Positions 42,791-51,513 of a stretch of DNA of 64,000 bases are shown here, one piece after another. This DNA comes from an uncultured Campylobacter sp. GTDB lineage: Bacteria; Campylobacterota; Campylobacteria; Campylobacterales; Campylobacteraceae. The notes beneath the pieces were generated by a model. That model saw only the letters and a list, made by a program, of their open reading frames with translations. It made no database searches and was not told the origin of the DNA. A program made the position numbers and the translations under genes. Every line of letters starts with the position of its first letter. Within the stretch, counting starts at the first letter, position 1. The stretch lies in contig NZ_CALHVN010000025.1 of assembly GCF_938039245.1 (NCBI RefSeq), positions 33,915-97,914 of the forward strand. The letters are read 5' to 3'.

Positions 42791-43398
42791 TCGGAATCAT
42801 CGACTACGACGCGGGAAATTTAAGAAGCGTGTTAAACGCGTTTGAGAGTTTAAATTTAAAGGCGCGGCTGGCTGTTCGCGGCGAGGAACTGAGTAAATTT
42901 GACAAGATAATCTTGCCCGGCGTCGGGGCTTTTGGCGAAGCGATGCAAAAGCTAAAAGATAGAGATTTTATCCTCGCGATAAAAGAAGCCGCGGCCGGCG
43001 GAAAGCCGTTTTTAGGCATTTGCCTTGGTATGCAGCTGCTTTTTGAGCAAAGCGAGGAGTTTGGCCTAAACGAGGGGCTTGGGCTCGTAAAAGGGCGAGT
43101 GGTTAAATTTGACCCGTCTAAATTTGATATGCCGCTAAAAGTGCCGCACACGGGGTGGAATACCATAAATTTTACCAAGCAAACGCCGATAAATAAAGAT
43201 TTAGCGGCTAGCGAGTACTTGTATTTCGTGCACTCTTATCACGTAGTTTGCGAGGACGATGCGGCGCTGGGCTTTAGCGAATACGGCTATAAATTCGTAA
43301 GCGCGGTGTGTAAAGATAATATTTTCGGTTTTCAGCCGCACCCTGAAAAGAGCTATGAGACGGGGCTAAAAATTTTACGAAATTTCGGAGAGATGTGA
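42787..43398 (+). CDS. hisH: imidazole glycerol phosphate synthase glutaminase subunit HisH
   Basis: 203 residues from a TTG with AAAGGAG 6 bases upstream, overlapping the pglG stop. Class I glutamine amidotransferase: IGIIDYDAGNLRSVLNAF, LPGVGAFGEAM, nucleophile in GICLGMQLLFEQSEE, and HSYHVV plus QPHPEKSYETG for the catalytic His and Glu. It supplies ammonia to HisF in histidine synthesis. hisH-hisA sit between pglG and cheY, which are adjacent in C. jejuni, so the pair has been inserted or retained here. Confidence 0.94.
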   Translation: MIGIIDYDAGNLRSVLNAFESLNLKARLAVRGEELSKFDKIILPGVGAFGEAMQKLKDRDFILAIKEAAAGGKPFLGICLGMQLLFEQSEEFGLNEGLGLVKGRVVKFDPSKFDMPLKVPHTGWNTINFTKQTPINKDLAASEYLYFVHSYHVVCEDDAALGFSEYGYKFVSAVCKDNIFGFQPHPEKSYETGLKILRNFGEM

Positions 43399-44108
43399 TG
43401 GAAATTTTCCCTGCGATAGATTTAAAAGAGGGCAAGGCGGTTCGGCTTTTAAAAGGCGAAATGAGTAGCGCCAAAATCTACTCGGACGCGCCGTGGGAGC
43501 TAGCCAAAAGGTTTGAAGATATGGGCGCAAAGTGGCTTCATGTCGTCGATCTTGACGGGGCGTTTGCGGGTGAAGCGGTAAATCTAAAAACCGTAGAAAA
43601 GATCGCAAAAGCCGCAAATTTGCAAATCCAAATCGGCGGCGGGATACGCGATGAAGCGCGCATCAAAAGCTACCTTGATAGCGGTATAACGCGCGTTATC
43701 TTAGGCTCTACGGCGCTAAAGGATCCAAATTTTACTAAAGAAATGGCGCAAAAATACCGCGTCGCCGTCGGTATAGACGCCAAAGACGGCTTCGTCGCCG
43801 TGCAGGGCTGGGCGGAGGTGTCGCAGATGAGGGCGACCGAGCTAGCGCGCAAATTTGCCGGAGCCGGAGTCGAAGCGATAATCTGCACCGACATCTCAAA
43901 AGACGGCACCCTGAGCGGCGTAAACGTTGAGTTTACCTCGCAAATCGCAAAGGCAAGCGGTATAAATACGATCGCAAGCGGCGGCGTAAAAGATATGGAG
44001 GATATCGAGGCGTTAATGCGCGCGGGAGACGTTTACGGAGCGATCGTGGGCAAGGCGTACTACGAGGGGACGCTCGATCTAAAAGAGGCCTTTAAACTGG
44101 GCCGATAA
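43398..44108 (+). CDS. hisA: phosphoribosylformimino-AICAR isomerase HisA
   Basis: 236 residues from ATG 43398 (GGAG 7 bases upstream; GTG 43395 is possible). TIM barrel with EIFPAIDLKEGKAVRLLKG (catalytic Asp), VVDLDGAFAGE, IQIGGGIRDEARIKSYL, and TDISKDGTLSGVN (second Asp), ASGGVKDMEDIEAL. Isomerises ProFAR to PRFAR in histidine synthesis. Last gene of the pglE operon as far as can be seen; cheY has its own promoter 30 bases on. Confidence 0.95.
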   Translation: MEIFPAIDLKEGKAVRLLKGEMSSAKIYSDAPWELAKRFEDMGAKWLHVVDLDGAFAGEAVNLKTVEKIAKAANLQIQIGGGIRDEARIKSYLDSGITRVILGSTALKDPNFTKEMAQKYRVAVGIDAKDGFVAVQGWAEVSQMRATELARKFAGAGVEAIICTDISKDGTLSGVNVEFTSQIAKASGINTIASGGVKDMEDIEALMRAGDVYGAIVGKAYYEGTLDLKEAFKLGR

Positions 44109-44137
44109 ATTTTTAAAGTAAATTTAAATATAAAATT

Positions 44138-44146
44138 TGCTAGAAT
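44138..44146 (+). promoter_or_regulatory. extended -10 (TGCTAGAAT) for cheY
   Basis: TGC then TAGAAT (44141-44146), 28 bases before the GTG at 44175, with AAAAGGA between. No -35 evident. Confidence 0.6.
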
Positions 44147-44174
44147 TGGACATTTTTTAAAAAAGGATGCGATT

Positions 44175-44540
44175 GTGAAAATACTAGTAGTCGACGACAG
44201 CTCTACTATGAGAAGAATTATAAAAAACACCCTACAAAGGCTCGGACATCAAGAAATTTTAGAGGCCGAGCACGGAGTCGAAGCGTGGCAAATTTTGAGC
44301 CAGCACAGCGATATAAACGTGCTTATCACCGACTGGAACATGCCTGAAATGAACGGCCTTGAGCTCGTAAAAAAGGTCCGCGCCGAGGCAAAATACGTCG
44401 ATATGCCTATCATCATGGTAACGACCGAGGGCGGTAAAGCCGAGGTCATCACCGCGCTAAAAGCAGGCGTCAATAACTACATCGTAAAGCCGTTTACGCC
44501 GCAAGTTTTAAAAGAAAAACTTGAAGACGTTTTGGGCTAA
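44175..44540 (+). CDS. cheY: chemotaxis response regulator CheY
   Basis: 121 residues from a GTG. Single receiver domain: ILVVDDSSTMRRII with the acidic pair, phospho-acceptor Asp53 in ITDWNMPEMNG, the switch Thr at about 83 in IMVTTEGGK, and Lys105 in YIVKPFTPQ. It links chemoreceptor signalling to the flagellar switch. Followed 12 bases later by prmA, in the C. jejuni order cheY-prmA-ftsH. Confidence 0.97.
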   Translation: MKILVVDDSSTMRRIIKNTLQRLGHQEILEAEHGVEAWQILSQHSDINVLITDWNMPEMNGLELVKKVRAEAKYVDMPIIMVTTEGGKAEVITALKAGVNNYIVKPFTPQVLKEKLEDVLG

Positions 44541-44552
44541 AAGAGCGTAAAT

Positions 44553-45383
44553 TTGAAAGATAAATTTTACGAGCTTGAAGTTCTTTGCTCGCAGGAGCTT
44601 CGCGAGCTTTTCGAAGATCTCGTTTTTTCTTTGGGCGTTACTTGCACGCAGGAGACTGCCGGCGGGTTTATCGTCCGAGACGAAGACGAGCTAGATGAAG
44701 TGGAATTTGGCCTGAAAGAATACGCAAAATCTCTACAAGACGCGCTCGGCCGCGAGATCGAATTTAAGATAACAAAAAGTCAAAAAGAAAATAAAGACTG
44801 GCTAGACGAATACAAAAAAAACGTAAGACCGATAGAGATCGGTAAATTTTACATCCACCCAAGCTGGGAAGAGTCTAAAGACGGGTTTGAAAACATCATC
44901 ATCGATCCCGCACTTGCCTTTGGCTCGGGTCACCACGAGAGCACGAGCGCTTGCATAGAGTATCTGCAAAAATATGCCGCAAACGGCATGAGCGCGCTTG
45001 ATGTGGGCTGCGGAAGCGGGATACTAAGCATCGCTCTAGCAAAACTAGGCTGCGTCACGGATGCCTGCGATACGGATGAGCAGGCCGTGCAAAGCTCGCA
45101 GAAAAACGCCGAGCTAAACGGGGTTAAATTTAATCAAATTTGGACCGGTTCGGTGGCGAATTTGGATAAAAAATACGACGTCGTCGTCGCAAACATTATC
45201 GCCGACGTGATACTAATGCTAAAAAACGATTTAACAAATTTGCTAAAAGAGGGCTCATATCTCGTTTTGGCAGGCGTTTTAGATAAATACGAAACGCGAA
45301 TTTTAGAGGCTTTTTCGTCACTCAAACTGATAGAAAGTCAAACCAAAAACGAGTGGAAAAGCTTCGTATTTCAAAAAGCGTAA
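44553..45383 (+). CDS. prmA: ribosomal protein L11 methyltransferase
   Basis: 276 residues from a TTG. N-terminal substrate-recognition domain, then the class I methyltransferase domain with SAM motif ALDVGCGSGILSIALAKLG, ACDTDEQAVQSSQKNAE and VVANIIADVIL, plus DPALAFGSGHHEST typical of PrmA. It trimethylates L11. Upstream of ftsH by 18 bases. Confidence 0.94.
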   Translation: MKDKFYELEVLCSQELRELFEDLVFSLGVTCTQETAGGFIVRDEDELDEVEFGLKEYAKSLQDALGREIEFKITKSQKENKDWLDEYKKNVRPIEIGKFYIHPSWEESKDGFENIIIDPALAFGSGHHESTSACIEYLQKYAANGMSALDVGCGSGILSIALAKLGCVTDACDTDEQAVQSSQKNAELNGVKFNQIWTGSVANLDKKYDVVVANIIADVILMLKNDLTNLLKEGSYLVLAGVLDKYETRILEAFSSLKLIESQTKNEWKSFVFQKA

Positions 45384-45401
45384 AATAATTTAAGGAACAT
45401 A

Positions 45402-47327
45402 ATGGATAACAGAAAGAACGATGATAAAAATTTAAATAACGGCGGAAACGGCTTTTTTAATAAAAATCCGATTATGATTTTCGCGATTTTCGCAGTAGTC
45501 GTCGTGCTGGTGTTTAAGGGGTTAAACGGCGACGTAGACGGTATGCCGATAACCGGACAAAGCGCGGTAACTGCTAAAAATTTATCGTATTCTGATATAA
45601 AAGAGATGATAAAAAATAAGCAAGTCGCAAAGGTCGGCATCTCTGAAACCTCGATAAAAGCCGTTGATAACGGCGGTGCGGTCTATACGGCAAAGAGGGT
45701 GGGCGACTCTACTTTAGTTCCTCTTTTAGAGGAGCAAAAGATCCCTTACGGAGCGTATAGCGAGACGAACTGGTTTACCGAAATGCTCTTTTCGTGGATA
45801 CTTCCTATTTTTATTTTCTTTGGAATTTGGATGTTTTTGGCTAGCCGTATGCAGCGAAATATGGGCGGCGGTATCCTTGGGATGGGAAGCTCTAAAAAGC
45901 TCGTAAACTCGGAAAAGCCGAAGGTCAAATTTACCGACGTAGCGGGCGTTCAGGAAGCTAAAGAGGAAGTCAAGGAAATCGTGGATTTTCTAAAGCATCC
46001 GGATAGATATATAAATTTAGGCGCCAAGATCCCAAAAGGCGTGCTTTTAGTTGGACCTCCCGGCACTGGTAAAACTTTACTTGCAAAGGCTGTCGCAGGC
46101 GAAGCGGACGTGCCGTTTTTCTCGGTTTCGGGATCGAGCTTTATAGAGATGTTCGTCGGCGTGGGCGCTAGCCGCGTGAGGGATCTTTTTGAAAACGCAA
46201 AAAAAGAAGCTCCGGCGATCGTCTTTATAGACGAGATCGACGCCATCGGCAAGAGCCGCGCAGCTAGCGGCATGATCGGCGGAAACGACGAGCGCGAGCA
46301 GACGCTAAACCAGCTTTTGGCCGAGATGGACGGCTTTAACTCGGATGCATCGCCCGTTATCGTACTTGCCGCGACGAATCGTCCCGAGGTGCTTGACGCA
46401 GCGCTTTTAAGGCCGGGTAGATTTGACAGGCAGGTGCTCGTCGATAAGCCTGATTTTAAAGGCAGGATCGAAATTTTACGCGTGCATATGAAAGATATCA
46501 AGCTAGATCATAGCGTCAGTATCGAGGATATCGCGCGCATGACGGCGGGCCTTGCGGGAGCGGATCTGGCAAACATCATAAACGAAGCCGCGCTACTAGC
46601 GGGCAGAAAAGAAAAAGGCAAGGTCGAACAGTCTGATTTACTCGAGGCCGTCGAGCGAGCGATCGCTGGTCTTGAGAAAAAATCTCGCCGCATAAATCCG
46701 AAAGAAAAGCGCATCGTGGCCTATCACGAGAGCGGGCACGCGCTCATAGCCGAAACCACCAAGGGCGCAAACAGAGTCACTAAGGTGTCAATCATACCGC
46801 GCGGACTTGCGGCGCTGGGCTACACGCTCCACACTCCTGAAGAGAATAAATTTATGATGCAGCGTCATGAGCTAATGGCCGAAGTGGACGTGCTTCTAGC
46901 CGGACGTGCGGCGGAAGAGGTCTTTATAAAAGAGATTTCAACCGGTGCGGGTAACGACCTAGAGCGCGCTACCGATATACTTCGCTCGATGATCTCGATA
47001 TACGGTATGAGCGATATTGCCGGACTTATGGTGCTTGAAAAGCGCCGCAGTACCTTCCTCTCGGGAGGTCAGGCCGATAGGGACTATAGCGACAAAACTG
47101 CGGAAAAAGTGGACGAATTTATCAAAACCACGCTTGATGAGCGCTATAAACACGTGCTTGAGACGCTAAGAACCTACGGCGATGCGATAGAAAAGATGGT
47201 TGAGGCGCTTTACGAAGAGGAAACCATCGAGGGCGCGAAAGTTAGAGAGATCATCGCAAACTACGAAAAAGAGCGCGGTCTACCTAGTAGGCTCGTAAAT
47301 TTAGAAGACAAAGAGGAACAAGCGTAA
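45402..47327 (+). CDS. ftsH: ATP-dependent zinc metalloprotease FtsH
   Basis: 641 residues. Two N-terminal membrane helices (IMIFAIFAVVVVLVF and LFSWILPIFIFFGIWMFLA) flank a periplasmic domain. AAA module: GPPGTGKTLLAKAVAGEA (Walker A), IVFIDEIDAIG (Walker B), second region of homology ATNRPEVLDAALLRPGRFDR. Zinc protease site HESGHAL with a downstream Asp (STGAGNDLERAT). Hexameric membrane protease for quality control. AAGGA ribosome site. Confidence 0.97.
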   Translation: MDNRKNDDKNLNNGGNGFFNKNPIMIFAIFAVVVVLVFKGLNGDVDGMPITGQSAVTAKNLSYSDIKEMIKNKQVAKVGISETSIKAVDNGGAVYTAKRVGDSTLVPLLEEQKIPYGAYSETNWFTEMLFSWILPIFIFFGIWMFLASRMQRNMGGGILGMGSSKKLVNSEKPKVKFTDVAGVQEAKEEVKEIVDFLKHPDRYINLGAKIPKGVLLVGPPGTGKTLLAKAVAGEADVPFFSVSGSSFIEMFVGVGASRVRDLFENAKKEAPAIVFIDEIDAIGKSRAASGMIGGNDEREQTLNQLLAEMDGFNSDASPVIVLAATNRPEVLDAALLRPGRFDRQVLVDKPDFKGRIEILRVHMKDIKLDHSVSIEDIARMTAGLAGADLANIINEAALLAGRKEKGKVEQSDLLEAVERAIAGLEKKSRRINPKEKRIVAYHESGHALIAETTKGANRVTKVSIIPRGLAALGYTLHTPEENKFMMQRHELMAEVDVLLAGRAAEEVFIKEISTGAGNDLERATDILRSMISIYGMSDIAGLMVLEKRRSTFLSGGQADRDYSDKTAEKVDEFIKTTLDERYKHVLETLRTYGDAIEKMVEALYEEETIEGAKVREIIANYEKERGLPSRLVNLEDKEEQA

Positions 47328-47331
47328 AGAT

Positions 47332-47976
47332 ATGCAAAACGTCGGGCTAATCGCAAAACAGGGCTACAAATACGTTTTTGTTTTAGGGCTTTTGCTTTTG
47401 CTTGCGCTGGTTTTGGGCGTATGTCAAATTTTATTTTTCGCGCTGTTTGCGCTTTGCATATTTTGGTTTAGAAACCCGGAGCGAGCTCTAGGCAGCGACG
47501 ATGCATACGCCGTGCTTAGCCCGGTCGACGGCAAGATAGAAAGCATAGATAAAATTTACTATTTTGACACGCAGTGCGTAGCCATAACTATCCGTAAGGG
47601 CGTATTTGACGCGGGTGCGCTCAGAGCTCCTTGCGATATGGAGCTTTTAGAGGCCAAACAAAGGCATGGTCTGTTTTTGTGTAATGCTATGGAAGCTTCT
47701 AAAAATTTAAACGAGCGAGCCTTGTTTGTCTGTAAAAACTCAAATAATAAATTTGCGATCCGTGTCATCGCAGGGCCTCTTAGCAAAGGCATTTCTTTTG
47801 AAAATTTTAGCCGACTAAAAGCGGGCAGGAGATTTGGCTTTTTAAGTAGCGGCGAGGTGATTTTGATACTACCCGCAAATGCTCAAATAAGCGTCAGCGT
47901 AGGCGAAAATGTCGCGAGTGCGGGCATTTTAGGGTTTTTTAGCTATGAGGAAAAAGATGCAAGACAATCAGCATAA
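47332..47976 (+). CDS. phosphatidylserine decarboxylase-related membrane protein
   Basis: 214 residues. An N-terminal hydrophobic hairpin (VFVLGLLLLLALVLGVCQIL) followed by FWFRNPERALGSDDAYAVLSPVDGKI, typical of short bacterial PSD-like proteins. In active short PSDs a Gly-Ser in FGSR near the C-terminus self-cleaves; here the matching stretch is RRFGFLSSGEVILIL, without a clear GS. It may therefore be inactive or cleave elsewhere. It lies between ftsH and pssA, as the Psd-like gene does in C. jejuni. Confidence 0.75.
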   Translation: MQNVGLIAKQGYKYVFVLGLLLLLALVLGVCQILFFALFALCIFWFRNPERALGSDDAYAVLSPVDGKIESIDKIYYFDTQCVAITIRKGVFDAGALRAPCDMELLEAKQRHGLFLCNAMEASKNLNERALFVCKNSNNKFAIRVIAGPLSKGISFENFSRLKAGRRFGFLSSGEVILILPANAQISVSVGENVASAGILGFFSYEEKDARQSA

Positions 47977-48736
47977 ACTTCAGTTAATGTACATTTTGCC
48001 AAATTTATTCACGGCTGCTTCGGCTTTTTTGGGTATTATCAGCATTATCGCTTCCGTGCGCGGCTATATCGCGGCTAGCGCAGGGCTGGACGATGAAGCT
48101 AACGGCTATTTTTTCAAAGCTATTATTTACATAGTTTTATCGCTATTTTTGGACGGACTTGACGGACGCGTAGCGAGACTAACTAAAACTACGTCAAAAT
48201 TTGGCGTAGAGTTTGATAGTCTTGCAGACGTCATAGCTTTCGGCGTTGCGCCGGCGATGCTTTTTTATTTTACGGTCGGGCATAGCTTCGGGCGTTTGGG
48301 TTCGCTAGTAGCCGCGCTGTTCGTGGTTTTTGGCGCTATTAGACTTGCACGGTTTAACGTAATGACCGGCACCTACGAGCCGTCCGTTTTTATCGGCCTT
48401 CCGATACCTACGGCCGCGATCGTTTCGGCATTTTGGGTCGGGCTAAGCTTAGAATACGACTTTACAAGAAGCGCCGAGTGGTTTTTGATGTTTTTGCAAA
48501 TTTTGCTTTCGGTCTTGATGGTGAGCAATATCCGCTACCCGAGCTTTAAAAAAGTAGATCTCAAAAGAGCTGATTTTTTGCGCATCTTAGTCGGACTTAC
48601 AGTTGCGTTTTCGGCTATTTACGTTTGCCCTATAGAAGCTGTTACGACTTTAATGAGCGTTTATGTTTCTTACGGTATAATCAGATACGTTTTTATGAGA
48701 TTTAAAAACAAAAAAATTCAAAAGGAGAGCGAATGA
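47957..48736 (+). CDS. pssA: CDP-diacylglycerol-serine O-phosphatidyltransferase
   Basis: 259 residues from ATG 47957 with AGGA 5 bases upstream (ATG 47945 would add four residues). Multi-helix membrane enzyme with the CDP-alcohol phosphatidyltransferase motif DGLDGRVARLTKTTSKFGVE followed by FDSLADV (DGx2ARx8Gx3Dx3D). Makes phosphatidylserine from CDP-diacylglycerol. Overlaps the Psd-related gene. Its stop overlaps the ATG of the Leu-rich leader peptide before leuA. Confidence 0.94.
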   Translation: MQDNQHKLQLMYILPNLFTAASAFLGIISIIASVRGYIAASAGLDDEANGYFFKAIIYIVLSLFLDGLDGRVARLTKTTSKFGVEFDSLADVIAFGVAPAMLFYFTVGHSFGRLGSLVAALFVVFGAIRLARFNVMTGTYEPSVFIGLPIPTAAIVSAFWVGLSLEYDFTRSAEWFLMFLQILLSVLMVSNIRYPSFKKVDLKRADFLRILVGLTVAFSAIYVCPIEAVTTLMSVYVSYGIIRYVFMRFKNKKIQKESE

Positions 48737-48789
48737 ACGGCAACGTCAAATTTAACGCATTTTTCTCCCTACTTCTGCTGCTGCGTTAG
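48733..48789 (+). CDS. leuL: putative leucine leader peptide upstream of leuA
   Basis: 18 codons, MNGNVKFNAFFSLLLLLR then TAG. The ATG overlaps the pssA TGA and has a strong AAAGGAGAG 5 bases upstream. Codons 13-17 are CTA CTT CTG CTG CTG, five Leu in a row, followed by a small hairpin and a TCTTTTAT stretch, 70 bases before leuA. This matches a ribosome-mediated attenuator that senses charged tRNA-Leu. It is absent from usual gene tracks because of its length. Confidence 0.72.
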   Translation: MNGNVKFNAFFSLLLLLR

Positions 48790-48804
48790 GCAGCGACTCT
48801 TTTA
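48780..48804 (+). terminator. possible attenuator hairpin of leuA
   Basis: GCTGC (48780-48784), loop GTTAG, GCAGC (48790-48794), extendable by one T-G pair, followed by TCTTTTA. The left arm is made of the last Leu codons of the leader peptide, so a ribosome stalled there would block the hairpin. The stem is short. Confidence 0.45.
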
Positions 48805-48859
48805 TACCATAATAATCAAATTTAACCGCACAAACTAAAACTATAAAAAAGGATAAGAA

Positions 48860-50377
48860 ATGAACGAAAATAAAATTATAATATTTGACACTACGCTTCG
48901 CGACGGCGAGCAAAGCCCCGGCGCATCGATGAATACCGAGGAGAAAATCCGTATCGCGCGCCAGCTAGAGCGCCTAAACGTAGACGTCATGGAGGTCGGT
49001 TTTGCCGCGGCTAGCAGGGGCGATTTTGACGCGATACATCAGATCGCTAAGCAGGCCTCAAATGCCTCTATCTGTTCGCTTGCTCGCGCCGTAGACGGCG
49101 ATATAAAGGCTGCGGGAGAGGCTATCGCTCCGGCAAAAAATAGGCGCATCCACACCTTTATCGCTACAAGCCCGATCCATATGGAGTTTAAGCTAAAAAT
49201 GTCTCCAGATGAAGTGATTAGGCGTGCCGTGCGAGCCGTGGAATACGCTAAGACATTCTGCGAGGACGTCGAGTTTAGCTGCGAGGACGCATGCAGGAGC
49301 GAGATGAGCTTTTTAAAAGAAATTTGCGACGCCGCTATAAATGCCGGAGCAAAGACGATCAACATCCCAGACACCGTGGGGTATCTATATCCAGAGGAGA
49401 TTACCGCTCGCATAGGAGAAATGGTTAAATTTATAAACGGTCGCGCGGTCGTCTCCGTGCATAATCACAACGACTTAGGCCTAGCTACTGCAAACTCGCT
49501 AGCCGCGATAAAAGCGGGCGCCAGACAGGTCGAGTGTACGCTAAACGGTATCGGCGAGCGTGCGGGAAATGCCGCGCTTGAAGAGATCGTGATGGCGATA
49601 AAGACGCGCAGCGACGTATTTGCGCCGCTTTACACGGATATAGTTTATAAAGAAATTTATCCTAGCTCGCGCCTGCTAGCGGGTATCATCGGCATCGAGC
49701 CTCAGCCTAATAAGGCCATCGTCGGCAAAAACGCCTTTGCTCACGAAAGCGGCATCCACCAAGACGGCGTGCTAAAACACAAAGAAACCTACGAAATCAT
49801 CAGCGCCGAGAGCGTCGGACTGGATAAAAACTCGCTGATACTAGGCAAACACTCGGGTCGCCACGCCTTTAAAGATAAGCTAATTAGCCTTGGTTTTGAG
49901 CTAGAAGATAGCGCGCTAAACGAGGCGTTTGAGAAATTTAAGGCGCTAGCGGATAAGAAAAAAGAGATCTTTGACGACGATTTGCGCGCGCTGGTAACTA
50001 GCGAGATCATCAAGATCCCCGAAGTTTTCGAGTTTTTGACGCTAACGCAAAGCAGCTGCAACAAAGGCCTAAGTAGCGCTGCCATCACGCTTCGCCACGC
50101 AGACGAGATCAAAAGCGACGCGGCGCTTGGCAACGGTACGGCGGACGCGATATTTAAGGTAATCGACCGTCTAAGCGGCATAAACGGCGTACTAAAAGAC
50201 TATAAGGTAAACGCCGTTTCGCAAGGCAAAGATGCGCTGGCAAACGTCGTAGTAAAGGTCGAATTTGACGGCAAAACCGTCATCGGACACGGTCTTGATA
50301 TTGACACAATGACGGCGAGCGCTAAAGCGTACGTGGGCGCGCTAAATAGCTACGTTAAAATTAGCGCCTCGAAGTAA
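48860..50377 (+). CDS. leuA: 2-isopropylmalate synthase
   Basis: 505 residues. HMGL-like TIM barrel: IFDTTLRDGEQSPGASMN with the catalytic R-D, FSCEDACRSEMSFL, IPDTVGYLYPEEI, and HNHNDLGLATANSL (metal His-x-Asn-His). NGIGERAGNAALEE is typical of LeuA. C-terminal allosteric domain (residues about 390-505) for leucine feedback. Condenses 2-oxoisovalerate with acetyl-CoA, the first committed step of leucine synthesis. Control by attenuation is inferred from the Leu-rich leader. Confidence 0.96.
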   Translation: MNENKIIIFDTTLRDGEQSPGASMNTEEKIRIARQLERLNVDVMEVGFAAASRGDFDAIHQIAKQASNASICSLARAVDGDIKAAGEAIAPAKNRRIHTFIATSPIHMEFKLKMSPDEVIRRAVRAVEYAKTFCEDVEFSCEDACRSEMSFLKEICDAAINAGAKTINIPDTVGYLYPEEITARIGEMVKFINGRAVVSVHNHNDLGLATANSLAAIKAGARQVECTLNGIGERAGNAALEEIVMAIKTRSDVFAPLYTDIVYKEIYPSSRLLAGIIGIEPQPNKAIVGKNAFAHESGIHQDGVLKHKETYEIISAESVGLDKNSLILGKHSGRHAFKDKLISLGFELEDSALNEAFEKFKALADKKKEIFDDDLRALVTSEIIKIPEVFEFLTLTQSSCNKGLSSAAITLRHADEIKSDAALGNGTADAIFKVIDRLSGINGVLKDYKVNAVSQGKDALANVVVKVEFDGKTVIGHGLDIDTMTASAKAYVGALNSYVKISASK

Positions 50378-50394
50378 AAATCAGTCGTTTTTAC
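50374..50394 (+). terminator. weak hairpin at the end of leuA
   Basis: GTAAAAA (50374-50380) pairs with TTTTTAC (50388-50394) around a 7-base loop, at the leuA stop codon. AT-only stem, so it is weak. Confidence 0.3.
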
Positions 50395-50725
50395 GGGGGC
50401 GGTACGGCGAATTTAGGGCTAAATTCGGGCATTAAATTCGTAAATTTAGCCTTTAAATTTGCTCATAAATTTAAGCGTAACCTGGGCGATTGGCTCGTAG
50501 CAAAATTACCCCGAACTAAATTTGGGATTTTGATTTAAAGCCAAAATTTAGCCGTCCGAACCGACTGCGATAAATTTTATATCAAACCGCTTCCGTTTTG
50601 CGGCGGGTAAAATCCAGCTTTGATTTCGGGCGGATTTTGCTCGGCGCGCAAATTTAAATCCCTCACATTTACCGCTGCGCCGTTAAAATTTGCTATAATC
50701 TGGCCAAATTTTCAAAGGAGAGAAT
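50378..50725. other. 348-base intergenic region between leuA and the vWA gene
   Basis: Non-coding, with several AAATTT hexamers between about 50435 and 50670, and the promoter of the downstream gene at its right end. No ORF with a ribosome site was seen. Confidence 0.55.
50691..50699 (+). promoter_or_regulatory. extended -10 (TGCTATAAT) for the vWA gene
   Basis: TGC plus perfect TATAAT (50694-50699), 26 bases before the ATG at 50726, with AAAGGAG between. Confidence 0.7.
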
Positions 50726-51424
50726 ATGAAAAAAATCGCGTTTTTGTTGATGATTATCGGGGTGTTTGCGTTTGCTAAAAGCGAGGAAGCGCCGCAAAAA
50801 TCTGCGCCAAAGCAGCTTGAAATGGTGCTAATCCTAGATAAATCAGGCTCCATGAGTGGGCTTGAGAGCGATACGATCGGCGGCTTTAACTCCATGATCG
50901 ACAAGCAAAAAGAAGCGGGCGTTGACGCAAAGGTAACTACGGTGCTTTTTGATACGCATTTTAGGACGTTGCACGATAGGGTAGATATCAAAAAGGTTGA
51001 GAAGCTAACCGCAAAAGACTATGTCGCTAGCGGCAATACCGCGCTGCTAGATGCAGTCGGCGAAACGATAAATAAAATCTCAAAAGTCGAGGATATCTAC
51101 GCTAAAAATAGAGCCGTGCTTTTCGTGATCATCACCGACGGGCAAGAAAACTCGAGTAAAGAGTACTCAAAGGCGCAGATCAAAAAGATGATAAGCGATA
51201 AGCAGGAAAAATACGACTGGGAATTTATATTTTTGGGCGCGAATATCGATGCGGCTAGCGAGGCCGAGAGTATCGGCATACAGCGTTCAAACGCCGTTAA
51301 ATATCAAAATAATAGCGAAGGCGTGCAGAAAAACTTTGAGGCCGCTGCCGAGATGTCTAAAGATATGGCGATGGATAAAAAATCAAGCTCGAAGTGGCGC
51401 GAAAAAGTGCTTGAGGATAAGTAA
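50726..51424 (+). CDS. exported von Willebrand factor A-domain protein
   Basis: 232 residues with a signal peptide (KKIAFLLMIIGVFAFA). Nearly all the rest is one vWA domain: MIDAS motif DKSGSMSG, conserved Thr in ASGNTALLDAVGE, and Asp in IITDGQENSS. Metal-dependent protein binding in the periplasm or outside is expected, but no partner genes lie alongside. It is a single-gene unit with its own promoter and faces pflB; a strong bidirectional hairpin lies between them. Confidence 0.82.
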   Translation: MKKIAFLLMIIGVFAFAKSEEAPQKSAPKQLEMVLILDKSGSMSGLESDTIGGFNSMIDKQKEAGVDAKVTTVLFDTHFRTLHDRVDIKKVEKLTAKDYVASGNTALLDAVGETINKISKVEDIYAKNRAVLFVIITDGQENSSKEYSKAQIKKMISDKQEKYDWEFIFLGANIDAASEAESIGIQRSNAVKYQNNSEGVQKNFEAAAEMSKDMAMDKKSSSKWREKVLEDK

Positions 51425-51513
51425 AATTTGACTTTAGCGCGGCTTAGCGCCGTGCTGTTGTAAATTTGCGGCGATCTAAAGCCGCGAGCCATAGCGCAAA
51501 GCCAGCGGGGCGA

